Positions 36,685 through 46,047 are shown, numbered from the stretch's first letter. The stretch is 61,769 bases of DNA from Anaerolineaceae bacterium 4572_78 (GCA_002084875.1 NBMH01000002.1:1-61769), one strand, 5' to 3'. Numbers and translations: made by a program. The notes: generated from the sequence alone by a model not told the origin.

Positions 36685-36689
36685 AAACA

Positions 36690-37073
36690 TTACACCGCTT
36701 GTGATTCCTCGTACAGGTGATAATCAACCAATTCTATAAAAGCCATCGGGGCTCCATCACCCTTGCGAGGTCCCAGTTTGTAAATACGAGTGTATCCGCC
36801 GTGTCTTGATTCATATATTTGAGCTAACTCATCAAACAGTTTTTGCAAAATAGCAGGGTCATATAATCTACCTGCAACTAAACGACGGGCATGCAAATCA
36901 CCTCTTTTTGCCAAAGTGATAAGTTTTTCAACAACGGGTTGGACAGATTTTGCCTTTGCTTCCGTTGTTTGTATTTTGCCATGTCGTATCAGTTCTGTTG
37001 CTAAACCTCTCAATAGGGCTTTTCGTTGTGCAGATTTTCTGCCCAATTTACGCCCTGCAACTCGATGTCGCAT
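36690..37073 (-). CDS. rplQ: Ribosomal protein L17
   Basis: 127 residues. The N-terminus [20 protein letters not shown] is typical of L17, followed by the standard fold ([20 protein letters not shown]) and a C-terminal [25 protein letters not shown] lies before the ATG. It directly follows rpoA, as in most bacteria. Confidence 0.97.
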   Translation of the reverse strand: MRHRVAGRKLGRKSAQRKALLRGLATELIRHGKIQTTEAKAKSVQPVVEKLITLAKRGDLHARRLVAGRLYDPAILQKLFDELAQIYESRHGGYTRIYKLGPRKGDGAPMAFIELVDYHLYEESQAV

Positions 37074-37093
37074 TTTTAATCCTCCAACAACTT

Positions 37094-38068
37094 CTATTTG
37101 TTTGACTGAAAACCTAAAATCAATGATAAATCTGCTTCAGGTAAGTGTCCTTTCTCATTAAGACGGTCAATAAGTTCATCTAACGACTTTTGTCCAAAAT
37201 TCCTAATGGATAGTATTTCGTCAGACCCTTTACGTAGCTTTGCTAGAATTTCACCTACTTTGGTAATTCCTGCTCGTTTCAAACAATTATAAGCTCGAAC
37301 AGTCAAATCAAGTTCTTCAATGGTGACCTCATAAGTTCGTAAATCTTCTGATTCTTTGTCAGGTTCCCTGACAGGTTCATCTATATCAGGAATATTGGCT
37401 ACTAATGAGAAATGCTTTACTAAAAGAAGTGAAGCTCGCCGTAAAGCATCATGAGGATTAATAGTACCATCTGTATCAACACTAATAATCAATTTGTCAT
37501 AGTCGGTGGCATGCCCAACTCTGGCTCGTTCTACTTTGAAAATTGCCTTCCGAACGGGAGTAAAAATGGCATCAATTGGTATTTCTCCAATTGGCAATTT
37601 GTTATGTTCCTCTGCAGGAGCATAACCACGCCCAATCTCAACCATGAGTTCTAAATCTAATTCAGTTTTACTAGAGTCACCGCTGAGCAAATGCAAGTCA
37701 GGATTGACAATATGTACATTAGGAGGACATTCTAAATCCCCCGCTATGACCTCACCTTCACCGCGTATCTCTACCTGTAAACGAGCAGACTCATCGCCAT
37801 GTAAGGCAATTCTTAATTGCTTCAAATTTAAAATGAGAGCAGTCATATCTTCACGAACATTTGGGATTTCCGAAAATTCATGAAAAACTCCACTAATTCG
37901 AACGGATGTCACCGCTGCTCCCCTCAACGATGATAAGAGAACACGTCGTAAAGCGTTCCCTAACGTAACGCCATACCCCGCCTCAAGAGGACTAATAACA
38001 AACCGTCCAAAGTTCTTTGTTGTTGATGTCGCTTCTACTTTTGGATAAACCAAATTAATATCTGCCAA
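37094..38068 (-). CDS. rpoA: RNA polymerase alpha subunit
   Basis: 324 residues from TTG 38068, chosen because GGAGGG stands at the right distance and because the protein then begins [12 protein letters not shown] like other alpha subunits; a TTG at 38107 would add unlike sequence. The N-terminal dimerisation domain has [27 protein letters not shown] (seen in pieces), and the C-terminal domain has [17 protein letters not shown], then [10 protein letters not shown]. rpsD, normally between rpsK and rpoA, is absent. Confidence 0.95.
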   Translation of the reverse strand: MADINLVYPKVEATSTTKNFGRFVISPLEAGYGVTLGNALRRVLLSSLRGAAVTSVRISGVFHEFSEIPNVREDMTALILNLKQLRIALHGDESARLQVEIRGEGEVIAGDLECPPNVHIVNPDLHLLSGDSSKTELDLELMVEIGRGYAPAEEHNKLPIGEIPIDAIFTPVRKAIFKVERARVGHATDYDKLIISVDTDGTINPHDALRRASLLLVKHFSLVANIPDIDEPVREPDKESEDLRTYEVTIEELDLTVRAYNCLKRAGITKVGEILAKLRKGSDEILSIRNFGQKSLDELIDRLNEKGHLPEADLSLILGFQSNK

Positions 38069-38098
38069 CCTACGCCCTCCAACTTTACATTTTAAATG

Positions 38099-38125
38099 TA
38101 GGGGCAATCCTTTATGGTTGCCCTA
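38099..38125. repeat. TAGGGGC palindrome between rpsK and rpoA
   Basis: TAGGGGCAA and TTGCCCTA flank a short centre with CC/GG pairing. It occupies the place where rpsD usually lies and belongs to the family of 11485-11504. Confidence 0.65.
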
Positions 38126-38146
38126 TAATTAACGTTCAGTGAAAAC

Positions 38147-38545
38147 CTATACCCGCCGTCTTTTTGGTGGTCGGCAACCATTGTGTGGAATAGGCGTAAC
38201 ATCAATGATGGATTTGACTTTTAAACCATTCGCCTGTAAAGCACGAATGGCTGATTCGCGTCCCGGGCCAGGTCCCTTAACATATACTTCAATTTCTCGC
38301 ATGCCATGCTCAACAGCTGTTCTTGCTGCATGAACGCCTGCAATCTGAGCAGCATACGGGGTACTTTTGCGAGAACCCTTGAAGCCAGATGTACCACCAC
38401 TGTACCAACAAACTGCATTTCCTTTTTGGTCAGTTAGAGTTACAATTGTGTTATTAAATGTAGCGTGAATATACGCTTTACCACTAGGGATATTCTTGCG
38501 TTCTTTACGAGATACACGCTGACTTCTTACTTGTCGTCTTGCCAT
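38147..38545 (-). CDS. rpsK: Ribosomal protein S11
   Basis: 132 residues with the strand [16 protein letters not shown] and the conserved [13 protein letters not shown]-type loop ([12 protein letters not shown]). S11 forms the platform of the small subunit beside the missing-from-here S6/S18 partners. GAGGTTAG lies 13 bases before the ATG, somewhat far. A palindrome of the GAACAGG family lies at 38580-38600 upstream. Confidence 0.97.
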   Translation of the reverse strand: MARRQVRSQRVSRKERKNIPSGKAYIHATFNNTIVTLTDQKGNAVCWYSGGTSGFKGSRKSTPYAAQIAGVHAARTAVEHGMREIEVYVKGPGPGRESAIRALQANGLKVKSIIDVTPIPHNGCRPPKRRRV

Positions 38546-38579
38546 ATTTGTATACTAACCTCTTTACATGTTTAAATCT

Positions 38580-38600
38580 GAACAGGCTAAAAACCTATTC
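38580..38600. repeat. GAACAGG...CCTATTC palindrome
   Basis: GAACAGG, a 7-base A-rich loop and CCTATTC lie between rpsM and rpsK. Relatives with the ACATG...GAACAGR pattern occur at 49107-49127, 51259-51285 and 54480-54540. Confidence 0.55.
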
Positions 38601-38680
38601 TATATGAAAAACATAGAACCGTCCAACATCCAACTGAGACCGCACAAGAATGCGGCTATGCAAATTTTAACTATACCAAA

Positions 38681-39058
38681 TTACTTGCGAGAACGTTTTC
38701 TGACGGCTACTGTCTTTCTCGTTCCTCGCCGCGTGCGAGCATTGGTTCGCGTTCGTTGACCACGGACAGGTAAATTACGACGATGGCGAATACCACGATA
38801 ACAACTAATTTCTTTTAGCCGTTTAATGTTTAAGCCATATTCACGACGTAAATCACCTTCAACTCGATAATTTTTATTGATGTGTTCACGAAGGCGGTTA
38901 ACATCTTTTTCAGACAAATCCCTAACACGAGTATAAAATCCTATGTCGAGTGTTGTTAATATCTTGCGACTGGTTGATCTACCGATACCAAACACATAAG
39001 TTAAGGACACTTCAACACGTTTGTTATCAGGAACATCCACTCCAGCGATACGTGCCAT
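38681..39058 (-). CDS. rpsM: Ribosomal protein S13
   Basis: 125 residues: [25 protein letters not shown] at the start (in pieces), the helix-two-turn-helix middle, and the basic tail [13 protein letters not shown] that contacts tRNA in the P site. GGGAGA precedes the ATG. It lies between rpmJ and rpsK as usual. Confidence 0.97.
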   Translation of the reverse strand: MARIAGVDVPDNKRVEVSLTYVFGIGRSTSRKILTTLDIGFYTRVRDLSEKDVNRLREHINKNYRVEGDLRREYGLNIKRLKEISCYRGIRHRRNLPVRGQRTRTNARTRRGTRKTVAVRKRSRK

Positions 39059-39124
39059 AAATATCTCCCTTGAGTTGGTGGGTCGGTGAGTTGATAACTC
39101 AATAAACTCAACAAACTCAATAAA

Positions 39125-39238
39125 TTACCCTTGACGTTGTTTGTGACGAGGGTCAGAACAAATAATGCGAATAACACCTCTACGTTTAATAATTTTACAC
39201 TTATTGCATCGCTTTTTTACCGAAGGTTTAACTTTCAT
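39125..39238 (-). CDS. rpmJ: Ribosomal protein L36
   Basis: A 37-residue protein beginning [20 protein letters not shown] and ending with [12 protein letters not shown]. The zinc ligands C11, C14, C27 and H32 are all present (zinc-type L36). infA, normally just upstream, is absent. The ATG has no adjacent Shine-Dalgarno; the hairpin leader 39239-39302 separates it from an AAAGGAGGT. Confidence 0.95.
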   Translation of the reverse strand: MKVKPSVKKRCNKCKIIKRRGVIRIICSDPRHKQRQG

Positions 39239-39302
39239 AGAAATCAGCCGTTGGAACCCCCCAACTTCTATTCGGGGAGGAAAACAGCTTACCTCCTTTG
39301 TG
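39239..39302 (-). promoter_or_regulatory. Hairpin leader separating Shine-Dalgarno from the rpmJ start
   Basis: Minus-strand order: AAAGGAGGTA, outer stem AGCTG, TTTTCCTCCCC, loop, GGGGGG, TTCCAA, closing stem CGGCT, GATTTCT and ATG. It matches the rplM leader in layout and in the flanks, but the inner stem is CTCCCC/GGGGGG instead of CTCC/GGAG, a covarying change. Folding brings GGAGG about 9 bases from the ATG. Confidence 0.65.
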
Positions 39303-39690
39303 CCTTATTAAATCTAGTTTCCTACCCGTCCTATTTTTAATGGGACAGAGCGATATACTTAAATAGTGGTTGCTGATCTTTTGGTTAATTGGGAAACCAG
39401 CAAAACCCAAACTCTGCTTTCGCAGGTAAATATCTCCTCGACAATGTTGGTCCGTAGGTTTGAATGTGTGATGCACTGATTTAACTGTACATCTGTTTCA
39501 CATCACACCGTAGCGGGCAAGGCTGGAGAAGCCCCCTGCCGTACCTGTGTTGTATAGCTTTTAACTTAGCACTTTTACAAGTACTAAGTCTGGTCAACTC
39601 GGAGAGTCTGCAAGATTACTCCTACAAGCACCTACTCCTATTCAGGGGTTATTGACTATATATAACTACTTATTTAGTGGTAGTTACATC
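39303..39690. other. Gap in place of adk-map-infA; possible IS right-end remnant
   Basis: No convincing gene is present between secY and the rpmJ leader. On the plus strand around 39560-39650 there are small inverted repeats (ACTTAG/CTAAGT, and CCTACTCCT-ATTC-AGGGG) followed by GGTTATTGAC. The ending resembles the GGTAGTTGAC that closes the structured element at 42110, so this may be a decayed IS200/IS605-type right end. The adk, map and infA genes usual here are missing. Confidence 0.35.
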
Positions 39691-41016
39691 TTATTTTATA
39701 AAACCCTCATACTTACGCATTAACAATTGGGATTCAAGTTGTTTCATTGTATCTAAAGCAACCCCTACTACAATTAACAACCCCGCACTGTTGATAAGGA
39801 GGGTATCAATCTGTCCTGCAACTCCTGTAGGGATGAAAAGTTGAACAACCCAAGGAGATACAGCCACTGCTCCTAAACATACTGCACCCACCAATGTAAT
39901 GCGTCTAAGGACGGTTATAAGAAATTCATTTGTAATTTTACCAGGTCGCAAGCCAGGAATAAATCCTCCTTGCCGTTGTAGATTTTCTGCTAAACGTTGA
40001 TTTTTAAACGTTACATCAGTATAGAAAAACGTGAAAAGTGCAACCATAACAAAATACATTATCCAGTAGGGCCAGGCATACAACGTAGGACTAAACCACT
40101 GGGCAATAAAATTTGCTATACTTGCAACTGTTGTATTGCTTGATGTTGCTAGGAATGCCGCAATTGAACCCGGAAAAATCATAAGTGATTGAGCAAAAAT
40201 TAGTGGTATCATGCCCGAACTATTGACTTTTAAAGGAACATGTGTACTCTGTCCACCATAAACCTTTGTACCACGTACACGACGACCATATTGGACGGGA
40301 ATACGACGTTGCCCTTCACTGAAAACAACAATAGCTAATATTGTTAAGACGGTAATGAAGGTAAAAGCAAGCAATGGAACGACCTCACCTAATTGAATTA
40401 ATTGCCAAATACGACGCGGTAGTTCGGTGACAATTCCTCCAAATATGATAATTGAAACACCATTGCCAACACCTGATTCCGTAATTTGTTCCCCTAACCA
40501 AACAGCAAACATGCTTCCAGCAGTCATTGAAAAAATAGTAGTTAACGTAACAATAACACTACTTCCAAAGTTAGGAACAATGCCAGGAAACGCCTGTTGG
40601 ATAAGGATAATCTGTCCATAAGCTTGGACAGCCGCCAGCGGAACAGTCATCCAATAGGTATACTGAGTGATTTTATTTCGTCCCTGTTCCCCTTCTTTTG
40701 CCAACTCCTCAAAGTATGGTACCATAGGAGTGAGTAACTGCATAATAATCGAGGCTGTGATATAAGGATAAACTCCCATCGCCAATACAGAAAATTGCAG
40801 TAATGCTCCCCCTGCTAACAAGTTAATAAATTCTACGATTTCTTGACCCTGTGCCCCAGCCAATCCCATTGTTAGAAATTCACTTAAAATGACTGAATCA
40901 ACTGTAGGAACGGGTATTTGTGATACCGCCCGATACACAACCAAAATTAAAAGTGTGAAAATTATTTTTCGTCTTAAATCAGGCAATAGAAATGCATTTT
41001 TTGTAGCTTCAATCAT
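39691..41016 (-). CDS. secY: Protein translocase subunit SecY
   Basis: 441 residues and ten membrane segments. Typical stretches are FTLLILVVYRAVSQIPVP, INLLAGGALLQFSVLAMGVYPYITASI (in pieces), the cytoplasmic loop RRIPVQYGRR and the plug region. SecY forms the membrane channel for secreted and membrane proteins. The start overlaps the rplO stop by four bases (ATGA), giving tight coupling. In most bacteria adk follows; here a gap of 450 bases does. Confidence 0.97.
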   Translation of the reverse strand: MIEATKNAFLLPDLRRKIIFTLLILVVYRAVSQIPVPTVDSVILSEFLTMGLAGAQGQEIVEFINLLAGGALLQFSVLAMGVYPYITASIIMQLLTPMVPYFEELAKEGEQGRNKITQYTYWMTVPLAAVQAYGQIILIQQAFPGIVPNFGSSVIVTLTTIFSMTAGSMFAVWLGEQITESGVGNGVSIIIFGGIVTELPRRIWQLIQLGEVVPLLAFTFITVLTILAIVVFSEGQRRIPVQYGRRVRGTKVYGGQSTHVPLKVNSSGMIPLIFAQSLMIFPGSIAAFLATSSNTTVASIANFIAQWFSPTLYAWPYWIMYFVMVALFTFFYTDVTFKNQRLAENLQRQGGFIPGLRPGKITNEFLITVLRRITLVGAVCLGAVAVSPWVVQLFIPTGVAGQIDTLLINSAGLLIVVGVALDTMKQLESQLLMRKYEGFIK

Positions 41017-41510
41017 TTTCTATACCTACGACCTATGACTTTTCTAGGAGGTTTAGGTAGCACTTCATAAGTACCACCAGCCGCCTCAATTTTAACTTTC
41101 GCACTCTTAGATATACGATGTGCTTTTATACTAAGAGACTTATCTAGCTCACCATCTCCTAAAATAGCCACTCGTTCAGTCGATTTTTTAATAATACCTG
41201 CCTTAGCAAGAGTTTCTGCTGAAACTTCATCACCATCTGAAAAGTAGTCAGCCAACCGCCCTACATTAACAGGTTTTAGAGGGACTCGCCAAATATTTGT
41301 AAAACCAACTCCTCGTACAAATGGCAAACGCCGCACAATAGGAAGCTGTCCACCTTCAAAGTAGTGACCTTTACCACCACCTGAACGGGAACCTTGTCCT
41401 TTCGTACCTCGACCACATGTTTTACCTTGCCCGGTAGCATGTCCTCTACCTACACGTTTTCGCTTTTTTTTGCTATTCGGAGCAGGTCGTAAATCGTGTA
41501 ATTTCATCAT
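41013..41510 (-). CDS. rplO: Ribosomal protein L15
   Basis: 165 residues: LHDLRPAPNSKKKRKRVGRG, the Gly-rich GTKGQGSRSGGG segment that threads into 23S rRNA, and the C-terminal globular domain. The start overlaps the rpmD stop by one base (TAATG), and the end overlaps secY. Confidence 0.97.
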   Translation of the reverse strand: MMKLHDLRPAPNSKKKRKRVGRGHATGQGKTCGRGTKGQGSRSGGGKGHYFEGGQLPIVRRLPFVRGVGFTNIWRVPLKPVNVGRLADYFSDGDEVSAETLAKAGIIKKSTERVAILGDGELDKSLSIKAHRISKSAKVKIEAAGGTYEVLPKPPRKVIGRRYRK

Positions 41511-41701
41511 TACTCCTCAACCTGAACTAAATGAGATATTCTGTTAATCATGCCTCTAATAGAAGGAATATCTTTATGTTCAACAGTTTGACCTAATTTT
41601 CTTAAACCTAATGATTGCACCGTTCGTTTTTGACGTTTTGAGTAACCAATAGGACTTTTAACCAGGGTTACTTTCAACATCTTATCCGATTTCTCTGTCA
41701 T
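41510..41701 (-). CDS. rpmD: Ribosomal protein L30
   Basis: 63 residues from ATG 41701, close to the usual L30 length; a start at 41743 adds 14 residues unlike L30. The core [20 protein letters not shown] and the end [20 protein letters not shown] match the family. There is no strong Shine-Dalgarno, so it may rely on coupling, although the upstream gap to rpsE is 400 bases because of an inserted element. Confidence 0.93.
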   Translation of the reverse strand: MTEKSDKMLKVTLVKSPIGYSKRQKRTVQSLGLRKLGQTVEHKDIPSIRGMINRISHLVQVEE

Positions 41702-41743
41702 AGTTACATCACTTTTTAACAAAAACGAGGTAAAAAATCCCAC

Positions 41744-42110
41744 TGATGCCGCAGGCTCGGTTGAATTACCACCGTCCTTTTACTTTTAGGTAGGAATTTT
41801 ACCATGAATCCTCACTACTACAAAAATTAGATGGGGCGGGGACAAAAAACGATAGTGAATTTATACTATCCAGCATTATCCCTTCGCTGTGGGTGCCATC
41901 TCTAATGTTTGAAAACGGTTTTCAGCCGCAACAATTTGCCTACCCTTCTAGTCGCGGCACGCAGAGTACGGGACTTGGCTCATCCCGTAGTGCCTATATC
42001 ATTCGCTCCAAACGTAGCCCCGTCAATCCGAAGATTGGTGGCTGAAGCTAATCAACCTGGTCCTGCTTTCGCAGGACCACCGAGCCTAACGGGCTCGGTG
42101 GGTAGTTGAC
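41744..42110 (+). mobile_element. Probable IS200/IS605-type right-end remnant between rpsE and rpmD
   Basis: The 367-base gap is foreign to the spc operon. On the plus strand it ends with two strong hairpins, GGTCCTGC-TTTC-GCAGGACC (42059-42078) and CCACCGAGCC...GGCTCGGTGG (42077-42101), then TAGTTGAC against the rpsE stop. Such double hairpins with a terminal TTGAC are typical of IS200/IS605 right ends. A separate hairpin GATAGT/ACTATC lies at 41851-41870. The frame over 41909-42109 shows no clear TnpB similarity, so the identity is inferred from structure only. Confidence 0.45.
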
Positions 42111-42644
42111 TTATATTTCCGCCGTCGGTCGATACCAAAAAGGCCGCACCTGACTTACAGGCAACCCTCTATATCGAGCAACCGTCACAGGGTCTTGCAA
42201 ATTGTCTAAGGCTTTCATCGTGGCTTTGACCACATTCAAGATATTTGAACTTCCTTGACTTTTCGTCAAAATATCACGAATGCCGGCCGCCTCAACAATT
42301 GCCCGAACTCCTCCACCTGCAATAACACCTGTTCCTGGCGAGGCGGGTTTCAAAAAAACTTTTGCTCCTGATTGACGTTCCGTAATTTCATGGGGAATAG
42401 TAGTACCAATCAGGGGAATCCTATGCATATTTCGCCGAGCATGCTCCGAAGCTTTACGAATAGCCTCTGGAACTTCACGGGCTTTTCCTATTCCTACTCC
42501 CACACTACCTTTGTTGTCCCCAACAACGACCAAAGCTCGAAAGCTAAATCGCCTCCCACCTTTTACTACTTTGGAAGTGCGAGCAATACCAACAATACGC
42601 TCATCTAATTCTTCAACTGAATCTTCAAATTCACGTTTTACCAT
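42111..42644 (-). CDS. rpsE: Ribosomal protein S5
   Basis: 177 residues. The double-stranded RNA-binding N-terminal domain has [22 protein letters not shown] (in pieces), and the C-terminal part has [22 protein letters not shown]5 affects decoding accuracy. The Shine-Dalgarno next to the ATG is weak (AAAGAAA), while eight AGGAG-like heptamers lie 44 to 100 bases upstream. Confidence 0.97.
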   Translation of the reverse strand: MVKREFEDSVEELDERIVGIARTSKVVKGGRRFSFRALVVVGDNKGSVGVGIGKAREVPEAIRKASEHARRNMHRIPLIGTTIPHEITERQSGAKVFLKPASPGTGVIAGGGVRAIVEAAGIRDILTKSQGSSNILNVVKATMKALDNLQDPVTVARYRGLPVSQVRPFWYRPTAEI

Positions 42645-42687
42645 TTTTCTTTAGAATATAGACGTTTGATAGCCGATAGATAGAAAT

Positions 42688-42743
42688 TAACTCCTAACTC
42701 CTAACTCCTAACCCCTAACTCCTAACTCCTAACTCCTAACTCC
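42688..42743. repeat. Eight tandem TTAGGAG heptamers between rplR and rpsE
   Basis: On the minus strand TTAGGAG is repeated eight times without interruption, one copy being TTAGGGG. It starts directly after the rplR stop. Shorter runs of the same heptamer lie near 45755 and 46820-46880. This resembles the short tandemly repeated repetitive sequences of cyanobacteria. Confidence 0.95.
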
Positions 42744-43109
42744 TTAAAATATTAACCCTGCTCCACGCGAGGCTTGTGCCAAAGCCTTAACTCGACCTTG
42801 ATACTTGAAGCCGCCTCGGTCAAAAACAACCTTTGATATATTTTCTTTCAAGGCACGTTCTGCAACAACTTGCCCTACAATTTTTGCTTGTTCTGTTTTT
42901 GTTTTACCGTTAGCATGTTCCCTAACTACCGAGTCAATTGTTGATGCAGAAGCAAGAGTTTTACCATTCACATCGTCAATCACTTGAGCATAAATATGAT
43001 TGAGACTGCGATACACATTCAAACGAGGACGTTCAGATGTACCTGATACCCGTTTACGAACCCGTTTATGGCGGTATTTTCTTGCTACACGTGTTTTTAA
43101 TGTTGCCAT
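42744..43109 (-). CDS. rplR: Ribosomal protein L18
   Basis: 121 residues. The 5S-rRNA-binding protein L18 is recognised by [25 protein letters not shown] (in pieces), [10 protein letters not shown] and [20 protein letters not shown] lies shortly before the ATG. It follows a nested palindrome that separates it from rplF. Confidence 0.97.
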   Translation of the reverse strand: MATLKTRVARKYRHKRVRKRVSGTSERPRLNVYRSLNHIYAQVIDDVNGKTLASASTIDSVVREHANGKTKTEQAKIVGQVVAERALKENISKVVFDRGGFKYQGRVKALAQASRGAGLIF

Positions 43110-43127
43110 TCTTTAACTCCTATTCTT

Positions 43128-43214
43128 GGAGCGTCAAATCTTAATTCTTCTTTGGAGTGTCAAACCTTGGTTTGATTGACAAAACACTCCTGACCAAGCA
43201 AGCCTTGTCGCTCC
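43128..43214. repeat. Nested palindromes between rplF and rplR
   Basis: Outer arms GGAGCG (43128) and CGCTCC (43209) enclose inner arms GGAGTGT (43154) and ACACTCC (43184), which enclose TCAAACC/GGTTTGA. One element of the GGAGYGTCAAR family appears to have landed inside another. Confidence 0.75.
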
Positions 43215-43220
43215 CATAAT

Positions 43221-43763
43221 TTATTTCTTACCAGCTTTACCATCTTTACGTCTAACGTATTCGCCTTTATAGCGAATACCCTTTCCTTTGTAAGGTTCAG
43301 GGGGACGAGTTCGCCTAATTCTAGCCGCTATTTCACCGACAAACTCCTTATCAATGCCATGCACTTTTAACTCACGTCCCGTACGGTCAACTTCAAAACT
43401 GACATGTTCTGAACCTTCAAAAACAACTGGATGCGAATAACCAACATTTAATACCAAGTCTTTACCACTCACCTGAGCCCGATAGCCAACGCCTTCAATC
43501 GCTAACTCACGAGTAAAGCCGTTACTTACACCCATCACCATATTATTGATGAGGGACCGTGTTAGACCATGTAACGCTTTATGATTTCTATGGTCCGATG
43601 GTCTAGTAATTTTCACTATTCCATCTTCCATCTTGATAGCCATATCAGGTGAAAACATACGTTTTAATTCACCTTTTGGTCCCTTTACCGTCACTTCATT
43701 TCTATTGATTGTGACAGCAACACCATGAGGTATGGGGATCGGGATTTTACCGATGCGTGTCAT
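43221..43763 (-). CDS. rplF: Ribosomal protein L6
   Basis: 180 residues. Two duplicated domains: [13 protein letters not shown] in the first and the C-terminal signature [18 protein letters not shown] in the second. L6 supports the sarcin-ricin loop region where elongation factors bind. It begins 12 bases after rpsH ends. Confidence 0.97.
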   Translation of the reverse strand: MTRIGKIPIPIPHGVAVTINRNEVTVKGPKGELKRMFSPDMAIKMEDGIVKITRPSDHRNHKALHGLTRSLINNMVMGVSNGFTRELAIEGVGYRAQVSGKDLVLNVGYSHPVVFEGSEHVSFEVDRTGRELKVHGIDKEFVGEIAARIRRTRPPEPYKGKGIRYKGEYVRRKDGKAGKK

Positions 43764-43775
43764 TTTTCCCCCTTC

Positions 43776-44177
43776 CTACCAAACATAACACAAAATTTCA
43801 CCACCAACGTTTGACTTCCTTGCACTTCTACCTGTCATAACTCCTTCAGGTGTACTTAAAATAGTGATTCCTAAACCACTACGCACCCATGGAATTTTCT
43901 TTCGTTGAGTATAAACTCGACACCCCGGTTTACTTATTCGCTTTAAGCCCGTAATAACTGACTTAGGATGACGTTCGTTAGTGTATTTCAATTTAATTTG
44001 TAATACTGCTTGCGGAGAATCGGGAATGACCTTAAACCTGGAAATATATCCCTCTTCTTGCAAGATTCTAGCAATGGATGCTAGTATTTTCGTGTTAGGC
44101 ATTGTTACATGCCCACGTCTTACCATCATCGCATTTCTAATACGCGTTAACATATCAGCAATTGTATCCGTTACCAT
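43776..44177 (-). CDS. rpsH: Ribosomal protein S8
   Basis: 133 residues: DTIADMLTRIRNAMMVRR at the N-terminus and GLGITILSTPEGVMTGRSAR near the end, the main 16S contact. S8 represses the spc operon in E. coli by binding near rplE; I did not see that structure here. Confidence 0.97.
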   Translation of the reverse strand: MVTDTIADMLTRIRNAMMVRRGHVTMPNTKILASIARILQEEGYISRFKVIPDSPQAVLQIKLKYTNERHPKSVITGLKRISKPGCRVYTQRKKIPWVRSGLGITILSTPEGVMTGRSARKSNVGGEILCYVW

Positions 44178-44192
44178 TGATTCAGCCTTTTC

Positions 44193-44375
44193 CTACCAAC
44201 TAGATTTATAAACACCAGGGATTCGGCCTTGATTTGCTAACTCTCGAAAACAAATCCGACACAAACCAAAACGACGCATATACCCTCGCGGGCGACCACA
44301 CTTCCGACACCGATTACGGACTCGGGTGGGATATTTTCGTCTTTTCTCCCTAGTGAACATACATTTTTTAGCCAT
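44193..44375 (-). CDS. rpsN: Ribosomal protein S14, zinc-binding type
   Basis: 60 residues. Zinc ligands CRKC and CRIC are both present, so this is the short zinc-type (C+) S14 of Gram-positives, Chloroflexota and Thermus rather than the 100-residue proteobacterial form. This helps to exclude a gammaproteobacterial host. It lies in the normal place between rplE and rpsH. Confidence 0.97.
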   Translation of the reverse strand: MAKKCMFTREKRRKYPTRVRNRCRKCGRPRGYMRRFGLCRICFRELANQGRIPGVYKSSW

Positions 44376-44387
44376 AAACCTATTCTC

Positions 44388-44939
44388 CTACATGACCTCA
44401 AATGGCATACCTAATAGGGCTAATAATCGGCGACCTTCTTCATCGTTCAAGGCAGAAGTAACAATACTCACCTCCATGCCCCGTACTTTATCGATTTTAT
44501 CATAATCAATTTCAGGCCAAACCAACTGTTCCCTAAAACCAATCGTGTAATTACCACGCCCATCAAAACTATTCGGAGATACTCCCCGAAAATCACGACG
44601 ACGAGGCAAAGCAACACTTACTAATCGGTCAAAGAAATCCCACATTCGCTTACCACGCAAGGTCACTTTTATTCCAATTTGATTACCTTCCCGCAATTTA
44701 TATACTGCAATAGATTTCTTAGCACGGGTGATAATCGGTTTTTGTCCGGTGATGATAGCAATATCACTAGCAGCATTATCCAAGAACTTGCTGTTTTGTA
44801 ATGCCTCACCAAGCCCAACATTGACCACAATCTTTTTCAGAGTGGGGACTTGCATCACATTTTTGTAAGAAAACTCCTCCATCATGGCAGGTACAATGTC
44901 TTCTCCATACTTTTCTTTCATCCTAGGTATCCTAGTCAT
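44388..44939 (-). CDS. rplE: Ribosomal protein L5
   Basis: 183 residues: [20 protein letters not shown], the loop [21 protein letters not shown] (in pieces) and [21 protein letters not shown]5 binds 5S rRNA and touches the P-site tRNA. It follows rplX by 11 bases. Confidence 0.97.
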   Translation of the reverse strand: MTRIPRMKEKYGEDIVPAMMEEFSYKNVMQVPTLKKIVVNVGLGEALQNSKFLDNAASDIAIITGQKPIITRAKKSIAVYKLREGNQIGIKVTLRGKRMWDFFDRLVSVALPRRRDFRGVSPNSFDGRGNYTIGFREQLVWPEIDYDKIDKVRGMEVSIVTSALNDEEGRRLLALLGMPFEVM

Positions 44940-44950
44940 ATCACCTACCT

Positions 44951-45310
44951 TTATACAATAGCCTCACCGCATCGTTTACAATAGCGAAATTTTTTACTTT
45001 CTTCTATTCTAAAACCAATACGGGACGGTTCATCGCAAGCAGAACAAACCAGCATGACATTTGAGATATGAATAGGAGCCTCAAATTCAATAATGCCTAC
45101 TTGTGACCGTGTTTGGCTAACAGGGCGTTGATGTTTCTTTACCATGTTTACTCCTGAAACAACTACCCGATAGCTATCATAGTCACGTTTGACTTTTTGC
45201 TTATAACGATTAACTTTCCAGGCTGTAACAACTTCTTGTACTTCGCCACGAAAACCAACCTCATTACCAGCGATGACTTCTACTGTATCACCTTTTTTAA
45301 TTCTTTGCAT
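44951..45310 (-). CDS. rplX: Ribosomal protein L24 with C-terminal zinc ribbon
   Basis: 119 residues. The N-terminal KOW domain ([20 protein letters not shown]) is normal, but the C-terminus adds a ribbon with CSAC and CKRC pairs, absent from E. coli L24 and seen in Thermus/Chloroflexota-like lineages. L24 starts 50S assembly at the 5' end of 23S rRNA. Confidence 0.96.
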   Translation of the reverse strand: MQRIKKGDTVEVIAGNEVGFRGEVQEVVTAWKVNRYKQKVKRDYDSYRVVVSGVNMVKKHQRPVSQTRSQVGIIEFEAPIHISNVMLVCSACDEPSRIGFRIEESKKFRYCKRCGEAIV

Positions 45311-45338
45311 AGTTTCTCCTAAAAAACTTAGTTCTACC

Positions 45339-45710
45339 TTACAACACTTCTGGGGCTAACGAAACGATTCGCATAAAGCCTTTCTCCCTCAACTCACGAG
45401 CAACAGGACCAAAAATGCGTGTTCCCTTTGGGGTTTTCATATCAGCATCCAAGATAACTGCGGCATTATCATCGAATCGAATGTATGACCCGTCTGAACG
45501 ACCGATTTCTTTCTTAGTACGAACAATAACTGCCTTAACAATGTCACTTTTTTTAACACTGCCATGGGGAGCAGCATGCTTTATCGTACCATTAATTATA
45601 TCACCAACACTTCCGTACCTACGCCCTGACCCGCCCATCACTTGAATACACAAAATCTCTTTTGCTCCAGTATTATCGGTTATCCTAAGGCGTGACTCCT
45701 TTTGAATCAT
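45339..45710 (-). CDS. rplN: Ribosomal protein L14
   Basis: 123 residues: [20 protein letters not shown] at the start, [12 protein letters not shown], and [20 protein letters not shown] at the end. L14 sits at an intersubunit bridge. A TTAGGAG-like word and an inverted GAGTTGACCAACTC lie between it and rpsQ. Confidence 0.97.
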   Translation of the reverse strand: MIQKESRLRITDNTGAKEILCIQVMGGSGRRYGSVGDIINGTIKHAAPHGSVKKSDIVKAVIVRTKKEIGRSDGSYIRFDDNAAVILDADMKTPKGTRIFGPVARELREKGFMRIVSLAPEVL

Positions 45711-45774
45711 GATTGATTCTCCCTTCCGATAAGTTCGTTGAGCTTATGAGTTGACCAACTCCTAACTCTCCAAC

Positions 45775-46032
45775 CTACCGTTTTGTTTTTTCAAGAACTT
45801 CAGTCATACGCCAGCGTTTTTCTTTACTAAGAGGACGAGACTCGATAATACTAACAGTATCACCCATCCTAGCTTCATTTGATTCATCATGAGCTTTATA
45901 TTTCTTGCTCACCCGAACCACCTTACCATAAAGTGGATGACGTTTTTTACGTTCAACTCGAACGACAATTGTCTTATCCATTCTATCACTGACAACATGA
46001 CCAATTAGCACTCTTTTGCCAACTTTAGCCAT
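45775..46032 (-). CDS. rpsQ: Ribosomal protein S17
   Basis: 85 residues with [20 protein letters not shown] and [19 protein letters not shown], the OB-fold of S17, and the usual [12 protein letters not shown] end. It begins 15 bases after rpmC. Confidence 0.97.
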   Translation of the reverse strand: MAKVGKRVLIGHVVSDRMDKTIVVRVERKKRHPLYGKVVRVSKKYKAHDESNEARMGDTVSIIESRPLSKEKRWRMTEVLEKTKR

Positions 46033-46047
46033 AATATATTCCTGTTT

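Noticed and set aside
39228-39476. 82-residue minus-strand frame overlapping the rpmJ leader
   Set aside because: It reads through the hairpin leader and into rpmJ, and shows no family likeness.
41909-42109. 66-residue plus-strand frame ending in the double hairpin
   Set aside because: Its C-terminus is just the hairpin translated; I see no TnpB or other family match, so I did not call a gene.
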